Positions 33,186 through 41,716 of a DNA stretch of 64,000 nucleotides are shown here, piece after piece. This stretch comes from CAYYFX01 sp964571855. Lineage in GTDB: Bacteria > ARS69. Position numbers and translations under genes: made by a program. How positions within the stretch are numbered: position 1 is the stretch's first letter; each line of letters begins with the position of its first letter. The stretch lies in the NCBI GenBank assembly GCA_964571855.1, contig CAZNDO010000009.1:62001-126000 (forward strand), given 5' to 3'. The notes under the pieces were generated by a model, which was not told where the DNA came from, searched no databases, and worked only from the letters and a program-made list of their open reading frames with translations.

Positions 33186-34067
33186 ATGAACGTCCATCTC
33201 GTGGACGGCACCTACGAGCTGTTCCGGTACTTCTACGCGCCGGGCGCCTCGCGCGAGGAGGCCGGCGCGGGGGAGCCGCTGCGCGCCGTGCGCGGCGTCG
33301 TGGGCTCCATGCTCCTGCTGCTGGAGGACGCCACGCACGTGGGCGTGGCCACCGACCACGTGGTGGAGTCCTTCCGCAACCGGCTGTACCCCGGCTACAA
33401 GACCGGCGAGGGGATCGACCCGGTGCTGTTCGCGCAGTTCGGCCCGCTGGAGGACGCGCTGCGCTCGCTCGGCGTGGTCGTGTGGGCGATGGAGGACATG
33501 GAGGCGGACGACGCGCTCGGATCCGCGGCCGCCGTCGCCGACGCCGACCCGGCGGTGGAGCGCGTGATCGTCTGCTCGCCGGACAAGGACCTGGCGCAGT
33601 GCGTGCGCGGCAAGCGCGTCGTGCAGTTCGATCGCCGCACGCGCGAGTCGCGGGACGAGGACGGCGTCGTGGCGAAGTTCGGCGTGCCGCCGCGATCCAT
33701 CCCGGACTGGCTGGCCCTCGTGGGCGACAGCGCGGACGGCTATCCCGGGATCCCGGGCTGGGGCGCGAAGTCCTCCGCGCTCGTGCTGGCGCGGTACGGT
33801 TCGATCGAGAACATCCCGGAGGACGCCGCGGACTGGGACCTGCCGGTGCGCGGCGCGGCGCGGCTGGCGGCCTCGCTCGCCGAGCGGCGCGACGACGCCT
33901 TCCTCTTCCGGACGCTCGCGCGCCTGCGCACGGACGCCCCGGTGGGGAAGCCCGCGGAGTGGCGCTGGCGCGGGCCGCGCGCGGACTTCCCGGCCACGGC
34001 CGAGCGGCTGGGGGACGCCGGCCTCGCGCGGCGCGCCGAGCGGCTGGCCTCCAGGCGCGCGGCTTGA
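33186..34067 (+). CDS. 5'-3' exonuclease/flap endonuclease-like protein
   Basis: 293 residues from ATG 33186. The PIN-like nuclease core is seen with Asp7 (HLVDGTYELFRYF), PGYKTG, Glu/Asp in MEDMEADDALGSAA, and CSPDKDLAQ. The helix-hairpin-helix region is LVGDSADGYPGIPGWGAKSSALVLARYGS. These are the hallmarks of the Pol I 5'-nuclease/FEN family that cuts RNA primers or flaps. It is a stand-alone domain, not fused to a polymerase. Confidence 0.9.
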   Translation: MNVHLVDGTYELFRYFYAPGASREEAGAGEPLRAVRGVVGSMLLLLEDATHVGVATDHVVESFRNRLYPGYKTGEGIDPVLFAQFGPLEDALRSLGVVVWAMEDMEADDALGSAAAVADADPAVERVIVCSPDKDLAQCVRGKRVVQFDRRTRESRDEDGVVAKFGVPPRSIPDWLALVGDSADGYPGIPGWGAKSSALVLARYGSIENIPEDAADWDLPVRGAARLAASLAERRDDAFLFRTLARLRTDAPVGKPAEWRWRGPRADFPATAERLGDAGLARRAERLASRRAA

Positions 34068-34130
34068 CGCGGCGCCGCCCCCTGCGGCAACCTTCCCGTC
34101 ACGGGCGGCCGATCCGCGCCCAACCTCAGA

Positions 34131-34151
34131 GACCCCGCCCCAGCCGGGGTC
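34131..34151 (+). terminator. Small hairpin after the exonuclease gene
   Basis: GACCCCG (34131-34137) and CGGGGTC (34145-34151) form a perfect 7-bp stem with a 7-base loop, 64 bases after the exonuclease stop. It could end that transcript, or belong to the leader of the next gene; no U-tract is present. Confidence 0.45.
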
Positions 34152-34263
34152 CGTGCGAGGCAAAGGGGGGTGAACCCCCGGGTCCGTGTCCTCGGAACCT
34201 CGGTGACGCCGGGGAGCCCGCAGCTGGGGTGCGCGTTCCGCGGCATCGACCGAGAGGTTTCCG

Positions 34264-34983
34264 ATGACGAAGCGGAAGGACTTCAAGCGCCTCGTGCGCG
34301 CCCGCATGCGGAAGTCCGGCGAATCCTACACCGCCGCCCGAGCCGTCCTCCTCGCGAAGCGATCGCGCGCCGGTTCCCCGGGCGTCGCCGCGGCCGCGAC
34401 GGCCGCGACGGACGCGCGGGACTTCGCCGCCCACGCCGGGATGCGCGACGAAGCCGTCGCGGCCAAGACCGGGCGGACGTGGGCGCAGTGGGTGGACCTG
34501 CTGGACGCCGCGGGCGCCGCCGCGTGGACGCACCGCGACATCGCGAAGCACCTGCGCGCCGCGCACGACGTGGGTCCGTGGTGGAACCAGACGGTCGCGG
34601 TGGGCTACGAGCGCATCCGCGGCCTGCGGGACGTCGGCCAGAGCCGGTCGGGCGCCAAGGCCTCCACCTACATGGCGAACAAGAGCCGCACGTTCCCGGT
34701 CGCGCGCGCCGCGCTGTTCCGCGCCTGCCGGGACGCACGGTCGCGCGCGGAGTGGATGCCGGGGAGCGGCGTGACGCTGCGCAAGGCCACGCCGCCGAAG
34801 TACCTGCGGCTGCGCGGGCCGGACGGCGAGCCCATCGAGATGGTCTTCGTGGCGAAGGCGGCGGGGAAGAGCGCCGTGCAGGTCCAGGTGGGCGGACTGC
34901 CGTCGCGCGCGGCGATCGACGCGGAGAAGCAGCGCTGGCACCGGCGCCTGGACGCGCTGGGCGAGCGGCTGGCGCGCCGCTGA
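34264..34983 (+). CDS. DUF4287-type protein with C-terminal SRPBCC-like region
   Basis: 239 residues from ATG 34264. The N-terminal 30 residues are basic (MTKRKDFKRLVRARMRKSGE). Residues ~65-125 match DUF4287 (TGRTWAQWVDLLDAAGAAAWTHRDIAKHL..., WWNQTVAVGYERIRGLRDVGQ). Residues ~140-239 (NKSRTFPVARAALFRACRD, RAEWMPGSGVTLRKATPPKYLRL, broken here) look like an SRPBCC/AHSA1-type module. Function unknown. Cytoplasmic, no close neighbours on its strand. Confidence 0.8.
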   Translation: MTKRKDFKRLVRARMRKSGESYTAARAVLLAKRSRAGSPGVAAAATAATDARDFAAHAGMRDEAVAAKTGRTWAQWVDLLDAAGAAAWTHRDIAKHLRAAHDVGPWWNQTVAVGYERIRGLRDVGQSRSGAKASTYMANKSRTFPVARAALFRACRDARSRAEWMPGSGVTLRKATPPKYLRLRGPDGEPIEMVFVAKAAGKSAVQVQVGGLPSRAAIDAEKQRWHRRLDALGERLARR

Positions 34984-35002
34984 CGATCGCGGGGCGGACG
35001 CG

Positions 35003-35464
35003 TCAGGCGTCGTCCGGACGCGTCCGCCGCTGCGCCTTCTTGCGAGACGTGCGCCGCTTCTCCTCCAGCCGCCGCTCCTTCGACGCGCGCGTGGGCTTCG
35101 TCTTCCGCCGGACCTTCGGCGGCACGGCCGCGCGCCGGACCAGCGCGGCCAGACGGGCCACGGCGTCGCGCCGGTTCGCGAGCTGCGTGCGGAAGCGCCG
35201 GGCCACGATCCGCACGACACCGTCGCGCGCGGCGCCCGTGCCGGCCGCGGCCAGGAGGCGCGCCTTCACGTCGTCCGGCAGGCGGCGGGCCGCGTGCACG
35301 TCGAACGTGAGCCGCACCGCGGTGGCCACCTTGTTCACGTTCTGCCCGCCGGGTCCCGAGGCCCGCAGGAACTCGAAGCGGACCTCGTCCGCCGCCACGG
35401 ACAGCCCGGGCGCGCCGAGGTCGCGCAGCGGGAAGACGTCGGTCGGGTCGGACGGGGCAGGCAC
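35003..35464 (-). CDS. arfB: Alternative ribosome-rescue peptidyl-tRNA hydrolase
   Basis: 153 residues. The GGQ catalytic motif is present in FLRASGPGGQNVNKVATAVRL, as in release-factor domains. The tail is long and basic (KVRRKTKPTRASKERRLEEKRRTSRKKAQRR, divided), which in ArfB/YaeJ enters the mRNA channel of stalled ribosomes. Length matches the family. Start ATG 35464 near GGAGGATGCGCC. It hydrolyses peptidyl-tRNA on stalled 70S ribosomes. Confidence 0.92.
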   Translation of the reverse strand: MPAPSDPTDVFPLRDLGAPGLSVAADEVRFEFLRASGPGGQNVNKVATAVRLTFDVHAARRLPDDVKARLLAAAGTGAARDGVVRIVARRFRTQLANRRDAVARLAALVRRAAVPPKVRRKTKPTRASKERRLEEKRRTSRKKAQRRTRPDDA

Positions 35465-35558
35465 GGCGCATCCTCCGGGCGGCGCGGCTCCCCGGCATCA
35501 TACCGCGCCCGCGAGATGGTGCTAGGATCCGCGCGGGTCGCGAGCGAAGGAGCGGGAC

Positions 35559-35912
35559 ATGCGCATCCTCGACGGCGAGCAGGTCCTGGTGCGGATCTTC
35601 CTGGGCGAGTCCGACCGATGGCACCACCAGCCGCTGTACGTGGCGCTCGTGGAGCGGTTGCGGCGCGAGGGCTTCGCCGGCGCCACCGTGCTGCGCGGCA
35701 TCGCGGGCTTCGGCGCCCGCAGCGTGATGCATGCCTCGCGCATCCTCCGGCTGTCCGAGGACCTGCCGATCGTGGTGGAGATCGTGGAGTCGGCGGACCG
35801 CGTGGAGGCCCTCACCGCCATCCTGGACGAGATGGTGACGGAGGGCCTCATCACGATGGAGAAGGTGCGCGTGCTCAAGTACGCGCCGGGGAACCGCCCG
35901 CCGGCGCCGTGA
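35559..35912 (+). CDS. DUF190 (PII-like) protein
   Basis: 117 residues from ATG 35559. DUF190 pattern: VLVRIFLGESDRWHHQPLYVALVERLRREGFAGATVLRGIAGFG (broken by turns), SRILRLSEDLPIVVEIVE and a final ITMEKVRVLKY. The fold resembles PII signalling proteins. Members are often encoded with CrcB fluoride channels, but no such gene is seen here. Regulatory role inferred from the fold only. Confidence 0.88.
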   Translation: MRILDGEQVLVRIFLGESDRWHHQPLYVALVERLRREGFAGATVLRGIAGFGARSVMHASRILRLSEDLPIVVEIVESADRVEALTAILDEMVTEGLITMEKVRVLKYAPGNRPPAP

Positions 35913-35913
35913 G

Positions 35914-36327
35914 TCACAGCCCGGCGTCTCGCACACGCCGGGCCTGGGCCGCGAACGCGATCCAAAGCGCCGCTCCCACGGCCGCGAAGGCGGCCGCCAG
36001 GAACGGCTGCTCCGCGGCCAGCCACGTGACCCCGCTCGAGTCCCCGTGCACGGAGAGCGGCAGCGCGCTGAAGAAGATCGCGCCCGCCATGAGCCAGCTC
36101 CGGCGCGTGACCGCGCGCCGCGTGCGGCGGATCGTGGCGAGCTCCGCGTCCGGGCGCGGCGCGGGCGGCGGCGGCAGGGCACGCTCCCGACGCGCCTCGG
36201 CGATCCACCGCGCCACCTCGGCGTCCTTCGCCGCGAACTCCTCCACCAGCGTCCTCGTGTCGGCCGTGCACTCCCCCGCGATGTAGCCTCCGACCAGGTC
36301 GCGGATCACCTCGCGCGTGACCGTCAT
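35914..36327 (-). CDS. Putative anti-sigma factor, membrane
   Basis: 137 residues from ATG 36327, overlapping the sigma factor stop (ATGA). The N-terminus MTVTREVIRDLVGGYIAGECTADTRTLVEEF resembles zinc-finger-like anti-sigma proteins, but only one Cys is present, so no zinc site is likely. Two hydrophobic segments follow (SWLMAGAIFFSALPLSV and FLAAAFAAVGAALWIAFAA). Co-translation with the ECF sigma gene supports a role as its membrane-bound antagonist. Confidence 0.75.
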   Translation of the reverse strand: MTVTREVIRDLVGGYIAGECTADTRTLVEEFAAKDAEVARWIAEARRERALPPPPAPRPDAELATIRRTRRAVTRRSWLMAGAIFFSALPLSVHGDSSGVTWLAAEQPFLAAAFAAVGAALWIAFAAQARRVRDAGL

Positions 36328-36809
36328 GTCGATTCCCTTTCCGCCCGGAGCATCGCCAGCCGGGCCCTGGCACGGTGCACCTTCACGCGCGCCGCGCCGG
36401 GGCGGATCCCCAGCGCGCGCGCGATCTCGTCGTAGGGGAGGCCGTGCTCCGCGCGGAGCAGCAGGGCCTCGCGATCCGCTTCGGGCAGCGACAGGAGGTC
36501 GCGCAGCACGTCCGCCAGCTCGTGCCGCGCCGCACCGGTGCGCTCCGGACCGGGACCGGGGTCCGCGAGCTCCGGATCGAGAGGTGCGTCCCGCCGCGCT
36601 CGCCGGTGGTCCTGCCGGTGCAGGTTCCGCGCGATCGTGAGCAGGTACGCCCGCGCGGTCCCGGCGCGGATCCGGTCGATTCCCGCCCAGGCCCGGACGA
36701 ACACCTCCGACGTGAGGTCGTCCGCCCGTTGCGCGTCCCCGCACAGCCAGAAGCAGAAACGGTGGACCTCGGGCGCGTGGTGGCGGTAGAGCTTCTCCAG
36801 TTCGGTCAT
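36324..36809 (-). CDS. ECF RNA polymerase sigma factor
   Basis: 161 residues from ATG 36809. Region 2: LYRHHAPEVHRFCFWLCGDAQRADDLTSEVFVRAW; region 4: LPEADREALLLRAEHGLPYDEIARALGIRPGAARVKVHRARARL (both given in pieces). The gene overlaps the anti-sigma-like gene by ATGA and is divergent, across 189 bases, from the 19-heme cytochrome gene, so it may control that gene. The embedding 1065-residue open frame is rejected. Confidence 0.92.
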   Translation of the reverse strand: MTELEKLYRHHAPEVHRFCFWLCGDAQRADDLTSEVFVRAWAGIDRIRAGTARAYLLTIARNLHRQDHRRARRDAPLDPELADPGPGPERTGAARHELADVLRDLLSLPEADREALLLRAEHGLPYDEIARALGIRPGAARVKVHRARARLAMLRAEREST

Positions 36810-36998
36810 CCGGCCCTCCCGCTCCCAGGTATCCGTCCGGGCGACGAACGTTACGCGAGAGCGCGGCGTCGCCGGACGGTGGCGGGCCCGGGCCGATTCC
36901 GGACCGGTCGGTCTTCTCTCGCGGCGGACGGGCGGGTACCTTGCCGCGAATCCGGGCGAGATCGCCCACGGAGTCCCCCGAGCCCCCTCGGAGCGCCC

Positions 36999-39773
36999 GT
37001 GCAACGATTGGCACTGCAAGCACTTGCGATGCTCGCCGCCGCGGCCCTGGTCGTGCCCGCCGCCGCGCGCGCCGCTTCCGACCACGAGACCTGCCTGGAG
37101 TGCCACGGCGAGAAGGACGCCGGGGACAACTTCGTGGACGCCGCCGGCTTCGCCCGGTCCGTTCACCAGGGCCTGGACTGCGTGGACTGCCACGGCGACG
37201 TGGACCCCGAGGACCTCCCGCACGCGGAGGAGCTGGCGAAGGTCGACTGCTCGATGTGCCACGACGACGCGCAGACGGACTTCGACATGAGCATCCACGG
37301 CACGATGCTGGCGCGGAACGCGCCGTACGCGCCGGATTGCGCGGACTGCCACGGGAAGCACGGCATCCTCCGCTCCACCGATCCGGAGTCCCCCACGTAC
37401 AAGATGAACGTGCCGGCGCTGTGCGGCGGATGCCACCGCGAGGGCGCGCCGGTGTCCCGCACGTACGACATCCCGCAGAAGGACATCCTGGAGAACTACT
37501 CGGAGTCCATCCACGGCGAGGGCATGTTCCACAAGGGGCTCATCGTGGCGGCGGCGTGCGCGGACTGCCATGGCGCGCACAGGATCCTGCCGCACACGAA
37601 CCCGCTGTCCTCCACGTCGCCGCGGAACATCGCGGAGACGTGCATGCAGTGCCACGCGCGCATCGAGCAGGTGCACGCGAAGATCATCCGCGGCGAGCTG
37701 TGGGAGAAGACGCCCGGCGCGCTCCCCGCGTGCACGGACTGCCACCAGCCGCACAAGGTCCGCAAGGAGCTGCTGAGCGTCACGCTGTCCAACCGGGACT
37801 GCCTGAAGTGCCACCAGGACCCGGACCTGCACGCGGTGTCGGCGGCGGGGGACACGGTGTCCATGTACGTGGACGCGGGCGTCGTGGACGCGTCCGTGCA
37901 CACGAACATGCCGTGCGTGAAGTGCCACGTGGACGTGAACCCGCACCTCACCCGCCCGTGCGAGCCTTCCGGCCCGGTGGACTGCTCCACCTGCCACGCG
38001 AAGATCTCGGACGAGTACTTCGCCAGCGGGCACGGCGAGGCGTTCCTGCGCGGGGACGAGCGTGCGCCGCGGTGCACCACGTGCCACGGCGGCCACGACG
38101 TGATGGACCACACGAAGGAGGACGCCCCCACGTACCGCGCGGCCGTGCCGGAGCTGTGCGGGGAGTGCCACCGGGAGGACGGCCGGGCCGGGGACGTGGA
38201 GGGGCTGTCGCAGCATTCCGCCCTCACGGACTACGCCACCAGCGTGCACGGGCGCGGCCTCACCGAGAAGGGGCTCCTGCCCAGCGCGGTGTGCATCGAC
38301 TGCCACAGTTCGCACATGGTCCTCAAGCACACGGATCCGCGCTCCACCGTGAACCCGAAGAACATCGCGGCCACGTGCGCGTCCTGCCACCGCGGGATCT
38401 ACAAGGATTTCATCAAGAGCGTGCACTTCGCGGCGGGGGAGACGGAGAAGGACCTGCCGAACTGCGCGAGCTGCCACAGCTCCCACACGATCGGCCAGGT
38501 GGAGCAGGACGCGTTCATGCACCAGGTCACGTCCCAGTGCGGCTCCTGCCACGGCGAGCTGGCCGAGACCTACCTGGACACGATGCACGGCAAGGCGTAC
38601 CAGCTCGGGCTCACCGAGGCGGCGAAGTGCTCGGACTGCCACGGCGCGCACGCCATCCTGGCCGTGAACGACCCGCACTCGTCGGTGGGGCACCGGAACA
38701 TCGTGGAGACGTGCCGCAAGTGCCACGACGACGCGAACGCGCGCTTCACCGGCTATCTCACGCACGCCACGCACCACGACCCGCAGAAGTACCCGGTGCT
38801 GTTCTACACGTACTGGGCCATGACCTCGCTGCTGATCGGCGTGTTCACGTTCTTCGGGATCCACACCGCGCTGTGGCTGCCGAAGTCCTTCCGCGCGATG
38901 CGGGAGCGCAGCTTCCGGGCGCAGGACGAGGCCGCCGCGGCGGAGCGCTACTGGATCCGCCGGTTCAGCCTGCCGCAGCGCCTCACGCACCTGGCGGTGA
39001 TCGTGAGCTTCCTGTCGCTGGCCGCCACCGGCATGATGCTGCGCTTCTCGGGGCTGCCGTGGACGGAGCTGCTGGCGGAGCTGTTCGGCGGCGTGAAGGG
39101 CGCGGGCCTCATCCACCGCACCGCGGCGGTCATCACGTTCGGCTACTTCCTGTTCCACCTGGGGTCGCTGTGGGTGCACAAGCGGAAGCGCCGGATGTCG
39201 CTCAAGGAGCTCACGCTGGGCCGCGGCTCCATGATGTTCAACCGCAAGGACCTGTCGGACTTCGCCGCCACCATGAAGTGGTTCTTCGGCCGGGGCCCGC
39301 GTCCGGAGTACGGCCGCTGGACCTACTGGGAGAAGTTCGACTACCTCGCGGTCTTCTGGGGCGTCGCGATCATCGGCGCGTCCGGGCTCATGCTGTGGTT
39401 CCCGGAGTTCTTCACGAGGTTCCTGCCGGGCTGGTTCATCAACGTGGCCACCATCATCCACTCGGACGAGGCCCTGATGGCGGTGGGCTTCATCTTCACC
39501 GTGCACTTCTTCAACACGCACCTGCGTCCCGAGGCGTTCCCCATGGACCTCGTGGTGTTCACCGGGGTGGCGCCGCTCACCGAGTACAAGCGCGACCGGC
39601 CCGCGGAGTACGCGGAGCTGGTGCGCACTGGCGAGATCCGGAAGCGCGTGACCACGCAGGCGCCGTCGCGGCGAGTGACCTTCCTGGCGCGGGCCTTCGG
39701 GTTCCTGTTCCTGGGCGTGGGGCTCACGCTGGTGGTGCTGATCATCTCCTCGCTGATCCTGGGGTACCGCTAG
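36999..39773 (+). CDS. 19-heme cytochrome c fused to a b-type membrane cytochrome (CbcL-like)
   Basis: 924 residues starting at GTG 36999 with GGAG eight bases before; the signal peptide ends at ARAAS. Nineteen CxxCH motifs (CLECH to CRKCH, residues ~30-575), many followed by distal His (CADCHGAHR, CIDCHSSHM). Residues ~595-924 have about six membrane helices with conserved His (LTHLAV, IHRTAAV, HLGSLW, IHSDEALM, VHFFNTH), like FdnI/HydC-type diheme cytochrome b. The layout matches Geobacter CbcL, a quinol dehydrogenase for extracellular respiration, but with far more hemes. It probably passes electrons from the quinone pool to periplasmic or outer-membrane acceptors. Confidence 0.9.
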   Translation: MQRLALQALAMLAAAALVVPAAARAASDHETCLECHGEKDAGDNFVDAAGFARSVHQGLDCVDCHGDVDPEDLPHAEELAKVDCSMCHDDAQTDFDMSIHGTMLARNAPYAPDCADCHGKHGILRSTDPESPTYKMNVPALCGGCHREGAPVSRTYDIPQKDILENYSESIHGEGMFHKGLIVAAACADCHGAHRILPHTNPLSSTSPRNIAETCMQCHARIEQVHAKIIRGELWEKTPGALPACTDCHQPHKVRKELLSVTLSNRDCLKCHQDPDLHAVSAAGDTVSMYVDAGVVDASVHTNMPCVKCHVDVNPHLTRPCEPSGPVDCSTCHAKISDEYFASGHGEAFLRGDERAPRCTTCHGGHDVMDHTKEDAPTYRAAVPELCGECHREDGRAGDVEGLSQHSALTDYATSVHGRGLTEKGLLPSAVCIDCHSSHMVLKHTDPRSTVNPKNIAATCASCHRGIYKDFIKSVHFAAGETEKDLPNCASCHSSHTIGQVEQDAFMHQVTSQCGSCHGELAETYLDTMHGKAYQLGLTEAAKCSDCHGAHAILAVNDPHSSVGHRNIVETCRKCHDDANARFTGYLTHATHHDPQKYPVLFYTYWAMTSLLIGVFTFFGIHTALWLPKSFRAMRERSFRAQDEAAAAERYWIRRFSLPQRLTHLAVIVSFLSLAATGMMLRFSGLPWTELLAELFGGVKGAGLIHRTAAVITFGYFLFHLGSLWVHKRKRRMSLKELTLGRGSMMFNRKDLSDFAATMKWFFGRGPRPEYGRWTYWEKFDYLAVFWGVAIIGASGLMLWFPEFFTRFLPGWFINVATIIHSDEALMAVGFIFTVHFFNTHLRPEAFPMDLVVFTGVAPLTEYKRDRPAEYAELVRTGEIRKRVTTQAPSRRVTFLARAFGFLFLGVGLTLVVLIISSLILGYR

Positions 39774-39829
39774 GAAGGTCGGGCGCGCGGGGGCGCCCGG
39801 TCACGCGGGGGCCGTCGCGGGCCGCCCGG

Positions 39830-40309
39830 TCACTCCTCCCGGAGCGTCTCCCAGTAGTGCTCGGCCCGCGCGAGCAGGTCCGCCGTGTTCTCCTCGCGGT
39901 CCCACAGCTTGCGCGCGTCCGCGTCCGGCGCGCGGGAGAACAGCAACAGGCGGCCGTCCACGATCTCGAAGGCGGTGGGGTCGGGATCCCAGCGGATGCC
40001 GTGGGACATGCCGTACGCGCACCAGCCGCCGAACGCCGGCTCGAAGCGCGCGGGATCGGCGCCGAAGGTGGCGGCCTGCGCCTCATCCGTGAAGTGGTAC
40101 GTGATGCCTCGCCACTTCCGCGCGATCGAAGCCGAGCCCATCCGCGGCTCCCCGGCCTCGACGTACGAGACCGGGCTGTAGCCGTGGAGGGCCACGCCGG
40201 TGGAGTCCACGTTGTACGCGGAGAGGCCCGGGCGGCCCGGGGCCTCGGGTAGGCAGCCCGCCAGCAGGAGCGCCGCCAGCGCTCCCGACGTCCACTCGGC
40301 TCGACGCAT
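39830..40309 (-). CDS. YHS-domain lipoprotein
   Basis: 159 residues from ATG 40309. Lipobox LLLAGC, Cys19. The YHS-like region is VDSTGVALHGYSPVSYVEAG, then KWRGITYHFTDEAQAATFGADPARFEPAFGGWCAYGMSHG (given in two parts for length: KWRGITYHFTDEAQAATF and GADPARFEPAFGGWCAYGM). YHS domains often bind metals such as copper. It converges with the 19-heme cytochrome gene. Periplasmic or outer-membrane attachment is inferred. Confidence 0.82.
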   Translation of the reverse strand: MRRAEWTSGALAALLLAGCLPEAPGRPGLSAYNVDSTGVALHGYSPVSYVEAGEPRMGSASIARKWRGITYHFTDEAQAATFGADPARFEPAFGGWCAYGMSHGIRWDPDPTAFEIVDGRLLLFSRAPDADARKLWDREENTADLLARAEHYWETLREE

Positions 40310-40481
40310 CCGACCCTCCGCTCCGCGGGGTTGCCGGCGGGTCGCCGATCGGGACCCCCTACGGGCCCCCGCCGGGATCACCCGGAGAATACCGAAAAAA
40401 GGACCGGGCAGACAGCTATCCCCGCGCCGCGGGTGTACGGACCGCCGCCCCCGCCGGCTCCCGGCGCGGGGCGCGCCCCCG

Positions 40482-40979
40482 TCACTTCCGCGCGCGCGGG
40501 TTCAGCAGCGTCGGGTCCAGGTCCGTCTGGATCTTCTTCAACTCCGCGGTCACGGTCTTCAGGTCCGCCGTCCAGAACGTCCCGTCCGCGTAGCGGATGC
40601 GGCTCACGTACGCCACGCCGGTCTGGAAGGAGAAGTCCGCCGCGGTGTCCGCCACCCAGGTCCGCTTGTCGGCCGCGCCCGGGATCAGGTCGCGGATGGC
40701 CACGCCGGCCGTGCGGTCGAGGAACTGGTCCCACAGGTCGAAGCTCACGAGCGCCACCTCGACGGCCGCGATGGCGCGGTCCGAGGAGTTCTCGTAGGCC
40801 ACCGTGTGCCGGATCCCCTCCGGCGAGCTGGACGCGCCCTCCTGGTACGCGGCGCCGTACGCGGTGATGCGGATCGGGGAGCCCGGCTGCGCGACCACGC
40901 GGGTCAGCGGTTCGAGCGCACGCGCCGGCGGCGCGAGCAGGGCGAGCAGGGCAAGGCACGTGGCGACGCGACGGATCAT
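40482..40979 (-). CDS. Secreted hypothetical protein
   Basis: 165 residues from ATG 40979 with GGAGGA upstream and a signal peptide ending at PPARA. The mature part is beta-rich (SPIRITAYGAAYQE, HTVAYENSSDRAIAAVEVAL, RTWVADTAADFSFQTGVAYV). The C-terminus is charged and helical (VTAELKKIQTDLD), ending LLNPRARK. I recognise no family. Periplasmic location inferred. Follows the YHS gene's upstream region; separate transcript likely (172-base gap). Confidence 0.7.
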   Translation of the reverse strand: MIRRVATCLALLALLAPPARALEPLTRVVAQPGSPIRITAYGAAYQEGASSSPEGIRHTVAYENSSDRAIAAVEVALVSFDLWDQFLDRTAGVAIRDLIPGAADKRTWVADTAADFSFQTGVAYVSRIRYADGTFWTADLKTVTAELKKIQTDLDPTLLNPRARK

Positions 40980-41106
40980 GGCGGTCCTCCTCCGCGGGGC
41001 GGAGTTCGGGAAAGGGTTGGAGGTGGCGGCAGTATACCCCGCGTTCCGCGGGCGCTCATCCGCTTCGCGCGCTCGCCTACGGGTGACCCGGGCGGACCGG
41101 AAGTGA

Positions 41107-41664
41107 ACGACCCGGGGCAGCGCTGCGCGCGCCGCCCGCGGGGAGCCGCTCGAGGACGGCCGGAGACGGGGTTCGGCGCGCGAGGAGGAGAAGGCCGCGC
41201 GCGACGTGTACCTCACGCTCGGCGCGCTGTGGGACGTGCCGGAGTTCGCGAACATCGCGGCATCCGAGCAGGCGCACATGGACGCGGTCCTGCGCCTGCT
41301 GGTGACGTACCGCATTGCCGATCCGGTCACGGACGACACGATCGGCGTCTTCGTGAACCCCATGCTGGACGCGCTGTACGACGATCTGGTCGCGGCCGGG
41401 GAGGGCTCCCTGATCGCCGCGCTCACCGTGGGCGCGACCATCGAGGACCTGGATCTGAACGACATCCAGGCCATGGAGGAGCGCAACACGGCGCGGGACG
41501 CGGCGCGCGTCCTCGACTCGCTCGCGTGCGGTTCGCGCAACCACGTGCGGGCGTACGTGGCGCAGCTGCGCCTGCTCGGGGCGGACTACGAGGCGCAGTA
41601 CCTCACCGCCGCGGAGCTGGAGGCCATCCTGGCCGGCGACCGCGAGCGGTGCGGCGGCTGGTAG
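41107..41664 (+). CDS. Ferritin-like DUF2202 protein, 5' end damaged or start unclear
   Basis: The frame is open from 41107 to 41664. The DUF2202 core is clear: REEEKAARDVYLTLGALWDVPEF, then IAASEQAHMDAVLRLLVTYRIADPV (two pieces), DLDLNDIQAMEERN and SRNHVRAYVAQL. Glu and His in REEEK and EQAHM are the likely metal ligands. The only start codon in frame, GTG 41206, falls after REEEK and would delete the first metal-binding helix. No ATG or signal peptide is found upstream. Either the gene is 5'-truncated, or a rare start is used. Confidence 0.6.
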   Translation, partial: TTRGSAARAARGEPLEDGRRRGSAREEEKAARDVYLTLGALWDVPEFANIAASEQAHMDAVLRLLVTYRIADPVTDDTIGVFVNPMLDALYDDLVAAGEGSLIAALTVGATIEDLDLNDIQAMEERNTARDAARVLDSLACGSRNHVRAYVAQLRLLGADYEAQYLTAAELEAILAGDRERCGGW

Positions 41665-41676
41665 CCCCGGATGCCG

Positions 41677-41708
41677 GGCGGCGGCGCGCCCGGGGGAGCG
41701 CCGCCGCC
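41677..41708. terminator. Strong hairpin between convergent genes
   Basis: GGCGGCGGCGC (41677-41687) pairs perfectly with GCGCCGCCGCC (41698-41708), 11 bp with a 10-base loop, between the DUF2202 gene and the end of the BlaR1-like gene. Likely bidirectional terminator. Confidence 0.7.
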
Positions 41709-41716
41709 GTGGCCGT

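Noticed and set aside
34131..34263. Possible riboswitch in the leader of the DUF4287 gene
   Set aside because: A 7-bp hairpin is present, but no conserved core of a known riboswitch class (TPP, SAM, cobalamin, c-di-GMP) can be seen.
36375..36998. Extended N-terminus for the 19-heme cytochrome
   Set aside because: The added residues are antisense to the ECF sigma gene and Arg/Pro-rich; GTG 36999 gives a proper signal peptide and ribosome site.
41206..41664. GTG 41206 as the true start of the DUF2202 gene
   Set aside because: It would remove the conserved REEEK helix, so the gene is better described as having a damaged or unidentified start.
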